This document shows positions 1 through 12,800 of a stretch of 64,000 nucleotides of DNA, piece by piece. The stretch is from Tetraselmis striata (taxonomy: Eukaryota; Chlorophyta; Chlorodendrophyceae; Chlorodendrales; Chlorodendraceae). The notes under the pieces were generated by a model that was given only the letters and a program-made list of their open reading frames with translations, ran no database searches and was not told the origin of the DNA. The number at the start of each line of letters is the position of its first letter. The first letter of the stretch is position 1. The stretch is from positions 40,700-104,699 of the forward strand of contig VCJN01001450.1 in assembly GCA_006384855.1 (NCBI GenBank), in the 5' to 3' direction. A program made the position numbers and the translations under genes.

Positions 1-2104
1 CCCCTATCTCACCCCTGCTGTCTGCTTCCTCTATACTTCATATGTGACCCTGCGCACGCTGGGACGTCAATTACCTTCAACGCTGCTCTCGTCGCATCCT
101 GATCGTCGAAGGAGTGCGACACATTAGTCTGCGGCAACAGCAATCAGCGGCAGCAGGCGTGACGTTCCCTCAGAGGCGCGACCATGTAGTACGAGCTGAG
201 AATGCACAGCGAGAAATGCACCTGGAGGAAAAGCGCGTAAAGAATGCCGGAGAGAGCTATGGCGTCCATTGCCCCTGCTTGGTCGGATGTGTGCAGCACG
301 CCAGCGGGGAGGCCAAATCCGTCTGTGTATTGCTACAGGCACAAGAGAATATATTCAATTACTGAGGGGGGAAGCCTGGCCCCTGCCCTGCTTGAATATA
401 GATAGCAGCAGGTGCATTATTCACACGTATAATCATAGATGCCGAGCCACAGGTGGACGATCAACATACCTTGGAATACAGGCATGTCCCAGAGCGCAAG
501 CACAGCAGCAGGACGCCGTCCATGGCGCAACACCAAGCGATATGGCGCAGCAGACTATATATCCGCTGGAAATGCCGCGGGCTTCCTGGGAAGCGTCAAG
601 CGTCGCGTGAATGCGCTAGCCCATTTAGCTCATTTCACACGGAACACAAGCAGTCGCTCCGCCAATCATGCGCCGTCGCGGGTGGGCCTGGAAACAGTGC
701 TGGGTCATAGTATTGCCGGCAGCTGTCAGGTTTATCGAGAATGGACGTCCCTGCTGCCGCGTGGCTTATTGACGGGGGAACGGGGCGCACCTTGCAGAAG
801 AAGAAAAACGAATACGGCAGTGACAGCGACAGTGACAGCCACATCAGCATCCACAAGTTCTGAACAGGTACTGAAGGTGACGATATAGGCCGGGCAGACG
901 GTTTTGCCAAGCACTGGTCGCCATCACCTACTGTGCCCAAGTAGGTCGTTTCGACACCAGCGGTCCTCGCTATGCTGCGGCCCTACGGGTACTTGTACCA
1001 GGGCGAGGGTGGCCCGAATGTTGGACGAGTGGCCAAGGCGAGTGGCCTACCGCCCGCCTCGAGGATGAGCGACTAGTAGCGTCGACCGCCCGCGCCAGGG
1101 CCTGATAGGACGCAAGTGAATATTTTAGAAGTGCAAATAAGCGCACAGCAGACAAGCAGTTAATATTTTGTGGGCTTTCGTATATTTAGAACTGGATCGC
1201 AGATAGACGCAGATGGTAGTAGTAGTCGCAGATAGACGAGACGCTGCAAGGGTTTCAATGGTGCCAGTCCCCTGTCCCGAGGGCGGGAAAAACATTATAT
1301 ACTATTCAGGATTTTTCATTCAGAAATTTTAATTTATTAAACGCTCACCGATGAAGTAGGAATCAAAAGTAGGAAATAATGGCCGATTATTTTGTCGCTA
1401 CCCAAATTCTCCTGCTGCTATTTTGTTATAAACAATCTTACTAATAATTCAGTAAGCAAACATATAGATTTTTGGCGGAAATTTATCGGGTGTTAATGGT
1501 CGCTATATTACTGGAGTACTGGTACTGGCACTACTGGTGGTGCGTACTACTGGTACCGCCCTGTCCAGCTCGCGCGGCGCACGAAACACAGCATGCGGTG
1601 CTGATATGTATCTACCAAAGCGCTGGCGGCATGCCAAGCATGACTATCAAACGTGGCCGACAGCGAACGCTCAGACACAGCCCTAGCCGAGGCCGACCGC
1701 GAAGGACCCCTCATCCGCACCAGAGTACCGTACCAGTCAATCTTGTGGTGCAGCCTGGTGGCAGCGGTGCTGGCAGTAGCTTGAAAGGGTGCAACTGGAC
1801 TCGGTGGCGGAACTCGCTGCGGGTACAGTGCGAGGCTTCTCCCCGCTTGTCGGTGGCTGGCGGGCCTGCTACCTCACGATTGGCGAGCCCTCAAGCGCGG
1901 CGTCCATGCGGCGGGAACTGCAGTGATTGGATGGGCAGCATCCAGTCCGACATCAGTGGGTGTCTCCGCCAAGGGTGCTATTGGTGAACACGTACTTGTA
2001 GCATGCCCCACTGGCATGGGGCTTAAGCCAGTGCGGACGATCAAGGGGGGCACCTGGACATGCAAAAGACGGCGTCGCTCACCCCCAAGAAACCATAGCG
2101 ATCG
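1..2104. other. Unresolved upstream region with dispersed-repeat fragment
   Basis: No gene model holds together here on either strand; the open frames are short and lack consistent splice phase. Bases 1242-1292 (ctgcaagggtttcaatggtg followed by a G-rich, A-tailed end) match 38857-38907 closely, so part of this stretch is a dispersed repeat. The stretch around 1300-1470 is clearly AT-richer than its surroundings. A possible minus-strand membrane-protein start near 269 is discussed among the findings. Confidence 0.5.
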
Positions 2105-3832
2105 ATGGCATCGACCAGCAGGAGCATGGATCAGTCCCCTAGGCGGCTGTCCGTGCATCACAATATGACAGGGCATGTGGCCTTCAGCTCCCTCACCGCT
2201 GCTGGCGCAACTTACATTCCCAGGTTGGACGACAGCGCTCACATCCAGGAGATCCCACCCACCGCACCTGATGTGCGGCGTGGTAGGCACAGGAAGTTGA
2301 ACAGCAAGTGGCCAGGTCCAGGCGGCGGCGGCGGCGGCGGCGGCGGGAGCAGTGCCAGATGTGTCACACAAGCCAGCCGCATCGGCAACACTGGCGCAGA
2401 GTTGCAGACACAGCGGCCGCGGCAGAAAACATCGCCGCGGAGGAAGCTGTCGCCCCGGATGCGGTTAGACCTCAAGGCAATCTCAAGGCAGAATCTCGAC
2501 CCTGTTCTGTCAGAGGATAGCGTGGGGGCTCTGGTGGCGAATTCAGCTACATCCCGGGATAAGTTCTCTGACTCGGTGGACATCGGGACATCTGTTCGTC
2601 AAGCTTATGAGAGCCTGCCGCCATTGACATGGCGCTCAGGGCCTTCACAATTAGAGGCTCAGAAGGAGGCTCAGAGGCTGCGGTAAGCCCTTGCAGGATG
2701 CCATGCCGCAGCCATGCTACAGTCTTGGGCGCGCGCGCGCAAAGGGGGGGGGGGGCATGCAGTGATGCTGTATCCGTAAGATTTCGCCAGCAACCCTTGC
2801 AGACTGTGCTAAAGGACCGCACGCGTGCATTTGGAAGCAGGCCCTGTCGCTGAACCATGAGCCAATTGAACACACACCCTTGCCTGGCTTGCCGCAGGGC
2901 ATACGAAAGCCAAATGAATGGAGACGCAACCTCGGATAATTCAAGCCAGGACGGAGCCATAATCGCGCCAAAGGATTGGAATAAGCGAACGGTGCTGGAT
3001 CACTATCGGTCCGTGGCGCGTGATCGGGTGGACCACATCAAGGCGCGCAGGCTGAGGAAGATGGAGGAGACCATCGACACCATGAAGGCGGCTGCGGGCA
3101 TTGGGGATGAATGGCAGAGGAGGGTCGATGAAAGCAAGTCGCGGCCCATCTCCGGAAAGACACGGCCCACTTCCGCAACCAGCGTCATGACAGGAAAGTC
3201 TCTGAGGATGTTGAAGCCGCGCCTCGGAGAGCTAGTCGATTTCTCGAATTCACCCGAGGCGATGGACCCGTCACTGCAATACCTCCAGGTGAGTTACCTC
3301 TCCCTTGTGGACTGACCACGGGGCACGGAAATTATATTTCAGCGGGATTAGTAGAGGTGTGGCCGGGAGGGATCGCCGAGACCTTGGCTACACAGGCGTG
3401 GGAGACTTGCACCAACTTATTCATCGGGAAGGTTGATGGTGAGCTATCACAATGATGCTATGGGCTGCGCTACAGGTGAAGCGAAGCGCCGGCTGGGACA
3501 ACAAAACAATCCAGACAGAGTTGCAGGAGCATGGGCTCCTGACGTATCGGGAGAGCCCCATGGGCCCGCCATTGGCGACCCCCGCTGAGACCGGCGATGC
3601 TGGACAAGACAGCGGAGGTGGTGGCAGTGAGGCAGAGGGACAAGCGGAGGTGCCTGCCCCAGTTCCGCCGCATGGGGAATCGTCGGCCGCGTCAGGTGAT
3701 GACATGGTTGAGGAAGGAGGCGCGCTGGTTCTGCCGGCAATCGAGTGGGCCGCGGGAGGGGGACATGCGGTAGAGGCGCATTTGCACGATGATAGCGAGG
3801 ACAAGGTGTGACACTGCCCGCTCACCATACTG

Positions 3833-3883
<51 letters not shown>

Positions 3884-6800
3884 GCTGTTGCCATGCACGT
3901 GACATAATGCACCGTTATGCTGGAGTACAATTATGTGTTTGTATTAGGGGGGTGGTCTCTCGACACATGAAATTCCTGCCTGTGTCTATGCTTCCGGGTC
4001 ATTGATGAGACGTGGTGCAGACAACACTGCCGCTGGTCGCCGCTGCAGAACGCCTGGAGGGGCCAGCCAACTCTGTGGGCCAATGCCTCCAACCATCCCG
4101 CCAGCAGCTCGATATTTGAGCAGCGCGGCAGACGTGTGCGGGTCAGCCGATTGCACCCGCTGCTGCTACTGAAGTGTACCGCAGTGGGCCGCAAAGTGCT
4201 TTCCACCGCGATGGCCCGCGCCGTAACTGCCATTGAGGCCAATGACACCTCTGATGCATTGTCATTCCGGATGGCAAACAGCGGCCCCAGCACGCGGCCG
4301 TCGCCATCCAAGGTGGTGACTGCTGGGCTGGACGACTCCCCTCTGGGCCTGCGCGCCAACGGCTTTGAGGACCTCCTGCTGCTCGAGGTGAAGCAGAGCG
4401 TGGCTGGCTGGCATCTGGGCCCCATGGAGAAGGGGCTGTTTGAGCGCGAAATCGACGCGGAGAACGACCGTACGGGGCTGCCACCAGGCGCGCTGCGCAC
4501 CCGCCTCAGCCGGGTCCGCACGCTGCCACAGCTGTGCCTGCGTGTTGCGCTTGTCGAGACGCTCCCGGGCATGAGACGTCTCAGCCGCAACATCTCCCGT
4601 GTGGACATGACGCGCCCAGCACGCCTGTACTCCGTCAAGTCAAACATATCGGAGCAATGCCATGATGACGCGACCGCGGGGCTCGTGGGCCGCACCCAAG
4701 CAGTGTCGTTCCTGCCCGAGAGCAACCCTGCCCAGGCGGACCCACCTCCCGGTTTTCTTGGGAGGAGCGCATCCACGGAAATAAAACCGCACGATGCGGT
4801 GACGTCTGATAGTGCGGAGGAGAGCGACCCTCATCTCCACAAGTCCGCCGTGTCCTTCTCCAGCGCCGTCCACGAGAAGCACGCCACCCGGGAGACTGCC
4901 GTGCAAAAGCGAGAGCTCACGCTAAACCTTGCGCACTCTGTCCTCACCGCTTACGACATACCCGGCATCCTCCACATTCTGGAGTGGCGCGGCAGGCAGG
5001 TGAGACGCCTGTATCACGGCCATGCTGAGGACCGACCCCAGGCCTTTTCTTGATCTCCGCTGGGCTCGCACTTTCACTTGTTCTCGACAATGCACGTCAG
5101 CGCCCCCCTCCGCCAGCGACACTGCCAGCGACTGGCGTTGCCGCAATGCCCAAGGTGGTTATGACGGATCCCCGCCGCCCGCTTGGCCACTACGGCACAG
5201 CGTACGTAATCGGCATATAACAAGCGTACTTTCCATGCGTACAGACCCAAGGATCCGAAACCAATACCAACTGCCCCTATGCAAAACGGGAAGGCTAAAG
5301 CTTGAAAACGGAAAGGGTGAACAAGGTTATAAACGGCGTATTCGAACTACAAGTGTCAATACCTATAATTTTGAAAGTTGGCAGAACATCTTCATATTTC
5401 CTGAACATACATCAATACTGCACGAGTGTATACCGGACGTGGATTTGAAATGTACGCCTATCTCCCCGGTACGCACGCCGTGGGTCTGCCGATACTTTTG
5501 GCACCCCCGAGGGTGCCGCTACCACGATGGCCGGCGCAGTTGCTGTCCGTGATGGTTTAGATGATCACACCTATATGCACTGACACGGTGAATGTGCGGG
5601 CACTCATGTGCGGCGCCGCGATGCAGATTTTTGAGTGCGCTACTACAGCAGTCAACATCTCTGACAGGGCCAGAGATCCGAACCTGAAGGAGGTCCTCAA
5701 GAAGGAGGGCAAAATTGCCGCTCGCTTGCTTGACACCTCCTGGCCAGTGCGCGTCCCGCTGCCACTTGCCCATGAATGCGGTGACGTCTCCTGCGGTGTG
5801 ACACTCCACCGGGGGGCGCATGCTGAACCTGGGGGTGCAGCTTGGTGCAGGCGCCACTCACGGTCCGCTTCCGCCGCCCGCAGGTGCTCGTCCACAGCTC
5901 TGACTCTGGCATGCAGGACACGGTGAGCTACCACAGCATTCTGTCGCACGCCGTGGAGTCGCTCAGCTCCGCCGCACTCAAGTCGCTGACCATCACGCGC
6001 CTGATTCTGACCAACACTGAGATTGGCGACGACGGTGTCGCTAGCCTGGTGCTCGGCCTCCGCGGCTTGCCGGCTCTGAAAGTGCGCGCCCGGATCCTAT
6101 GCCTGCGGCCACATACTACCAGCCACATACTCCTTTACGCAGCTGCCCCTCAAAGGACCCCCCCAACACCACCCGCCTCGCGTGGGACTCACTTGAATGC
6201 AATCTGCCGCACGCAGGCCCTGGACCTGAGTGACAACGCAGGGATGACGTGGCGCAGCTGCGTACCGCTGGCGGAGCTGGTGGACACGGGCCACAGAAAC
6301 GATTTCAGGTACCCGAAGCACGCGGTGATCGGCTGCGGGGTGTGCTGCCTCCAGACGCTGGTGCTCAACGGCCTGCCCATCGGCGCGCGCGGCATTGAAC
6401 TGCTAGCGCCCCGGCTGCACCGCAACAAGAGCCTCAAGACGCTCAGCCTGCAGCGCACCGGTCTCAAGAGGCAATCCGCCAATGCGCTGTCGCTCATGCT
6501 GCAGGAGAACATCGGGCTGCAGGTGCCACACTATCCGCCCGCCGGTTGCATTATCTGCGTACGGCATCTAGGCCGGGACTGTGTTGAACGCTTGACCCGC
6601 ATCCTGCTTTGCTGCCCGTTGCCATGCCTGGGTCTCATTCTCGGAGCTTCTCCCCCCGTAGGAGCTGCGCCTCGGTTGGAATCAGGTCTCTGCGGGCAGC
6701 GCCGCCGTCATGGCCCAGGCGCTGAGCTACAACCGCACACTTCTGCGCTTTGAGCTCGCCAACACTGGGCTGGGAGAGGCGGGCGGCAGCCACTTTGCCC

Positions 6801-9800
6801 TGACGCTCAAGGAGAACGTGGCGCTGCAGGTAGGCACGGGGCTAAAGAAACCCCAGCCGCCAACCACCCTCACTTGCCCTCCAAAACCAACGAGGGGATC
6901 TCCAGCCTTGGAGACCTAAAGACAAAGGTGTTTGCAGTGATGTGCAATGACAAGGGATGCAGTATGTCGAGAGTCACGTCGACATGCTTGCGCTTCTCCT
7001 CCGTCAGAAAACGATGTGCCGTCTTCCGCAGCTCCGGATGACCAAGCCTTTCCGATGAACTCGATAGCCTACAGCTTGTTGCTCTGCTCAAGTTGGGATC
7101 TCGCCAGAATGTCGTCATGTTCTTGCGCATTTTCGTCGTATCCATAAAACTCTGCAAAGCGGCAGTCCGTTTTCACATCAAACAGACGATGCCACACTCC
7201 GAATATCCACCCCACATGCCACTGCGCATGTGTGACTTACGTGATGCCAACTGCCGGGATTCAGGGAGCCTTGTAGGGATGTGTCTCGGAGTGCACGACG
7301 CCCCTCTCAGCTCCGCAAATGCTGTGCTTTGCTGCCTGCCGCAGGAGTTTGACCTCAGCAACAATGGCATCGGGGCGCGCACCTGCCTGGTGCTGGGTGA
7401 GGCTCTGCGCTGCAACAAGTCGCTGCGGGTACTGATCCTGGACCACAACCCCCTGGGCGAGGAGGGCGGCATGCACCTCATGAGCGCCTTGACTCACAAC
7501 CGCGGCTTGACGCGGCTGGGACTGCACAACGTGTCGTTCGTGGACGTGGCCGAGGTGGACGACCGCGGCTACCGCCGGATGCTCTTCAACCGCGCCAAGC
7601 CCAACGGGAAGTACACGCTGGACCTCTCCAACCCCACGGATCGCCAAATCGCCACGGAGCTGGTGCGGCTACGCGCTGAGTCGGGCGCCGCCTCTTGGCG
7701 GGACGTGAGGCTCAAGGGCAAGCCCTTCAGCGGGCCGGCAGAGAGGGACGGCTGGCCGGAGCGCATGCCGGAGACAGGCCGCCTGGAGCTCCGGTACGAC
7801 ACGGAGGCGGTCCCGCTGCTGCACCCAGAGGTGCGGCCAATGGGTGGCATGAAGGGGGCTTGCGACCTCCGGGGGGCTTGTGGCCCACGGCGATCTGGCG
7901 ATGGTGCGCCCGCTCCTGCACATGCCAAAATGCCGATTGTAAGCTTCCTGGTGCCCGCTGCCTGTGTCTCCGGCACAGTCCATTCCGGGGCACACGCTGC
8001 AGGTGATTATGCAGGAGCTGACGCACCCTGAGGCGGTGGACTTCTGGCGCCTGGGCCTGATCAAGACGGCGGCCAGCGTGTGCTTCTTCACTGTGGAGCA
8101 GGTGTGCCGCGCGCCGGGGCCGGCTTGGCCCCCTCCTGATCCGCAACGGCAGTGGGGCACTGTGCAGCGTCATCGCTGCGCTCCCATCCAGCACCCTCCG
8201 TGTCATTCTGCCATATCATTATCAAAATTATAAAGGTTTGCTTACATCAGTGCTTCAACATATGCGCCCTACAAACAGAACTAAAAGCAACTGTGAAAGG
8301 TTGCCAACAAAAGTCAACCAGTTGCCAGTCAAAAAGTGTCACGTGTGAGGTTTGATTTAAAAGGGTCAGTATCCGCGGATGAACAATTCAGGCAAACATA
8401 TTGCCTGGTCATTGATCACATAAACAGAGTAGCTGTTTTGCACCACGCGGCGCCGGCGAAGCGGCGAGTGGCACTACATAGTTGGCATGTGTACCACAGC
8501 AGTAAGTATGATCTTTATTGTGAAGAACCCGGAATCAACCGAGAGTCTGTTCAGTTAGTAGCGGTGAGGGAATATGGGCATGAAGACCCGAATTGATGAA
8601 TGTAGATTCCATTTTTTTTAAATTAAAAGTTCTTGAAATCTTAACAGAAAGTAAGGTTGAAGCCCTGCTTGCGTCTATTGAAAATAAAGACTTCCTATAA
8701 CTGAACGGCATTACTTCGCTCGTCAAGGGGCGCTTTGAAAGATTGACCCAAAAAATCAAAACAAAAGTAATGATGGAAACTATAGGCGGGTTGAGGACTG
8801 CAGCGCTTACAACCGGATCAGCAAGCAATGCCGTCATGGTTTCGGAGCAGAAATGGTTTCGGAGATGCGGAGTGAGCACTGTGAGTACAGGGGTGCTTTT
8901 CAGTGTCCAGCGGAGGGCGTAAGGCCCCCCCCCCCCCCCCCCCCCCTTGGAAAAGAAGGGAGGAAGCCGATTCCATCCGCAGCTCTGTGTGTGCTTCCCC
9001 TAATGCGCTCGCTGGACTCCTCGGCGTCCACCCTCCGCTATCTTGCAGGCAGTGAGCACCCTGCAGACCTTCCAATGGAGCGAGGAGAAGATAGAGGCCG
9101 CAATCGTGCTGTTTGTGCGCGTTGTTGACACCGAGAACCTGGAGGAGCTCACCGCCACCATGTCTTCCGGTGCGCCCCCCCCCCCCCCCCCCCCCCCCCT
9201 CTTTCTCCCACATGTGCTGAGAGTTTATGAGCCAGCGATGTCGTTCATTGATGCCCATGCAGCGCGCGTTACTGTCGCCTGTACCTCGTCATTTCACATT
9301 TCGGCTGGTCTGGGCACTCTGGTTAGTGCCCGCCTGACCCTGGTTTGGCACCTACCGCTCCACAGACCAGCACCGCGACCTGTTTGCGCGACTCGGCATG
9401 GCCGCCTACCTGCGCAGTGAGAACCCCACGGGGCGCTACTACCTCAACCTCAGCCGGCAGCTGGAGCGCGTGGTTGCGCAGCGGCTGCTGCTACTGGCGC
9501 AGGGGGAGCGGCACTGGCGCAGCAGCCGCGCGTATGTCAACTTCCGCAACGTGGTGCTGGACGGGCAGCCGGTGCATATCTACGATCCGACCAGCTTTGT
9601 TGTCCCATTCACCGGCTTCATGCAGTTCGACTTCATTGTGTACGACAGAGGTGCGGCGGGATGCTGCCTTGCTGTACGCCTTAAACTGGGCTCGTCTATA
9701 CAAACATCCGCTACAGTTCCGCCATAGATTCGTCAAGATTTGACCTCTGGCAGGTAGGGCAGATTCTCATTGTCAGTGACATAGAAGCATTTATCGCGGG

Positions 9801-12800
9801 CTCTGTTTTTCATCAGCTTCAAGTGGAGCTGTCACCGTTGACGTGATCTAGAACCGTGCCACTGTCGTGATAATATTGCAATATCAACGGCAGGCTGCGC
9901 GAAGACCTTCAGCCGCGTCCGCGTACTCGGGTTTCAAAACCCTACATCAATCCGTAGCAGTCAGTGCATGATATTGTGCATACTTGCGCTTGGGTGGCAA
10001 AAACTTAAGCGGCGGTGCCTGGACGTGTTTTGCCGCCCTTCTATAGCGTTTTCCCTTATTTCATTCATCTATTCTGGCGTTTTTCTACTCTCCTCTTGCT
10101 ATTGCTGAAGTTTCATTGTTAGAGACCTTTTAGACGCGGTAATAGACTGTTTAGATGTGATAAAAGGATTTTATAATCCGCTGTGTCTACAATCCTTGCC
10201 AAACGCGCTATGCAATCCTTACCAGGAAATGTACGAGTCAAATACGAGTTTAATTACACCGTACAAGGATTATCTGACGCGAAAAAGTAGAACGCGCAAT
10301 CGTTGACAGCATGATTAACGCCGTGTTATTGTTGTGCAGCGGTAATGTCCGCATTCCTGTATCGCTATCAAAGTTCAAACTATGCACCTCTAATTTTCCT
10401 GAATAAATAGGCAATACAAAATCAAACAATGTCCTTAGCGCTTTCCCAAATCAATTCGCAATACCACTTAGATGTATCCATCAGTTTCTTTCAAAAAATT
10501 CCAAACTGTCAACACATTTTCTCCATTCTGTTCCCAATTGCTGAACCTCCCTTCGAATAGACAATTGAGTACGATACTGCATCATTCAGTATTAAGGTAG
10601 TTGTGATCAATCGATTCCCGTACGGTATCTGCTCGTGATGCCGATGTACCACGGGTAGGCACGGGTAGAGCTGTATTTGAAATTAAGAAAGAGCACTACC
10701 AGCGTACGGCCGAATACGGATGACACTGCTACATGCAGCATATACCGGACTATACAGGGATGATATAGCGGCTCTACACTGCTGGTTTGTCAACATCTAG
10801 CATCAAATAAGATGCAGACCCCCCCTCCAGTCTTATTATCCAGCCGGCACCCGTCGCATTTCCCCGACGTTGTGGCTTGACATGCGCTGGGTCGGTGGCT
10901 GATTGGCAGGCACCGTCTTCTCGGCCTCGTCAGGGACAGCACTTCTGGCGCGGAGGCGGCCGAGGCCCATCGACGGGCTCAACTTTCTGCGCCTGCTGGG
11001 CGCCGTGCAGTCGGTGAAGGAGCTGGAGGCGGTGCTGGAGGCCAAGGCGCGCGGAGTGGCGAGCGGGGAGGACACTGTCCCAGACGACACGCCCCGCTCC
11101 AGCGGGCCCCGGCTCATGCGGGCCGTCAGGACAGTGATGGCGACGCAGGCCCGCGGAAGTGGTAGGAATATCTTCGACCTGCTCGCTCAGTCTGGGCTCA
11201 CGCTGCGGGAGATGATTGAAAGCGCAGAGGAGACGCAGGATGCTCACAAGGATCCGGCACAGGTATATTGGCGGCTGACGCCAGCTTGACTCATCGCACT
11301 CCTCTCAACCCAATTATTGCCCTAGCAGAGGTATGTGTGTTTGGGGAGCGGGGGGGGGGGGGGGGGGGGCAGGAGCAGAATATTCAGTGATGTGCATGTG
11401 ACGTTGCAGACGTTGGACGGCACGACACGAGTTCAGCAGAACCACATGAAGGACATCATCCGAAAGGTATGCTAGGCAGGCTTCCCCCAGAAACGGTATC
11501 ATGTGGCGGTGCCATGGTACTACACACCGCGCCCACAGGCACTGTCGGCGAAGGTTGCGGGTGGCCGCATGCCGTACGTGGCCGACATGCTGGCTGTTGC
11601 ATGCCTTTGCGCCCACACATGTTCGCTGGCAGCGCTGGAGAGGACAGCGTAGAGCTGCTTGCGCGGGATCGGTCAGGGCTAGGGATTGCGGAGCGGTGTG
11701 GTGGCGCTGATGGGAGTGGGGGCGTGTCGTGCACACACACACACACACACACACACACGCATGTGAGGACTTTGTACTCGGAATATGTGAGCACCTGCAT
11801 CCCGCATCATGACACCAACCTCTGTTCTTCAATCCCTGGCAGACTTGGGCAGGGCTTTCGGGCGCCAGGACTGTGACGCTGTGGCGGACGTGCGCAGGTC
11901 GATGAAGAGGTGGAGAGGATGGCGGAGACGCTCACCCAGGAGGAGGCACAGCCATCGCAGCCACAGCAGCCTGCGTCGAGACGTCCCAGCATCCAGGGCT
12001 CGCGGTCGAGCAGCCTGAAGGGCGGGGACGCCGCCGCCACCGCGTCGACGTCCTACGACGCTTCCGTCAAGGCCGCCCCCCCGGCTACGCCTCCGACGCC
12101 CAGGGGCAGGAAGGGTCTGCGGACCGCGCTGGGCCGCATCAACGCGCTGAACATGATGCACCACGGCATGGCGAAAATGTTCGACCTGAGCATCCCCAAC
12201 GTCACGCCGCTGGCAGTGGTTCGCACCTTCGCCAATTCGCACTTCTGCACGTGTCAGCAGGTCTTGCAGGTGAGCGCGCTTCGCCCTGCTTCTCCCGAGC
12301 GCTGTTTTACGCTTCAGCACTGGTGGATGGGCTAAATGCTAGGGGTACTAGCTACACTACCCCACTAACGATGGCTTGCCGCGCGCTGGCGGCAGCTGCT
12401 GTGTGTGTTTGACAGCAACATTCGCGAGGAGACCCGAGTGCGGGTGGGGCTGGTGCAGGTGCTCTTCACGCGCATCACCAACCTCGAGGCGATCGGCGAC
12501 GTGCTGCGCGCCTGCACTCCCGGGGAGCAGCTGCAGGTCATGCGCCGCGTCGGCTTCCTCAACTGCGTCCACGCGCACCGCGACGACTTCTTCAACCTGC
12601 ACGGCGTCTGCTTTGTTATCCGAATGAGCGTGGAGGAGGTGCGCCCCCCCCCCCCCCCCCCCCCCCCCTTTTCAAACTCCCCACGGGGTGGAAAACCTTA
12701 CAACCCTAAACCAAACTCTCACGCACATCCTGCAGTCTACATTATGCACCGCCAGCCACGTGCTGGTGCATATAGTAATATGCTTGCAGGGGATTCAGCA

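Noticed and set aside
4021..4048. Alternative acceptor at 4020 for LRR-gene exon 4
   Set aside because: From 4021 the phase-0 frame meets TGA at about 4117; the CTGCAG acceptor at 4048 gives a long in-phase exon.
8853..9258. Open frames with poly-Pro or poly-Gly across C/G runs
   Set aside because: They are created by homopolymer runs inside introns; the same applies at ~12650, 24300, 30320 and 59870.
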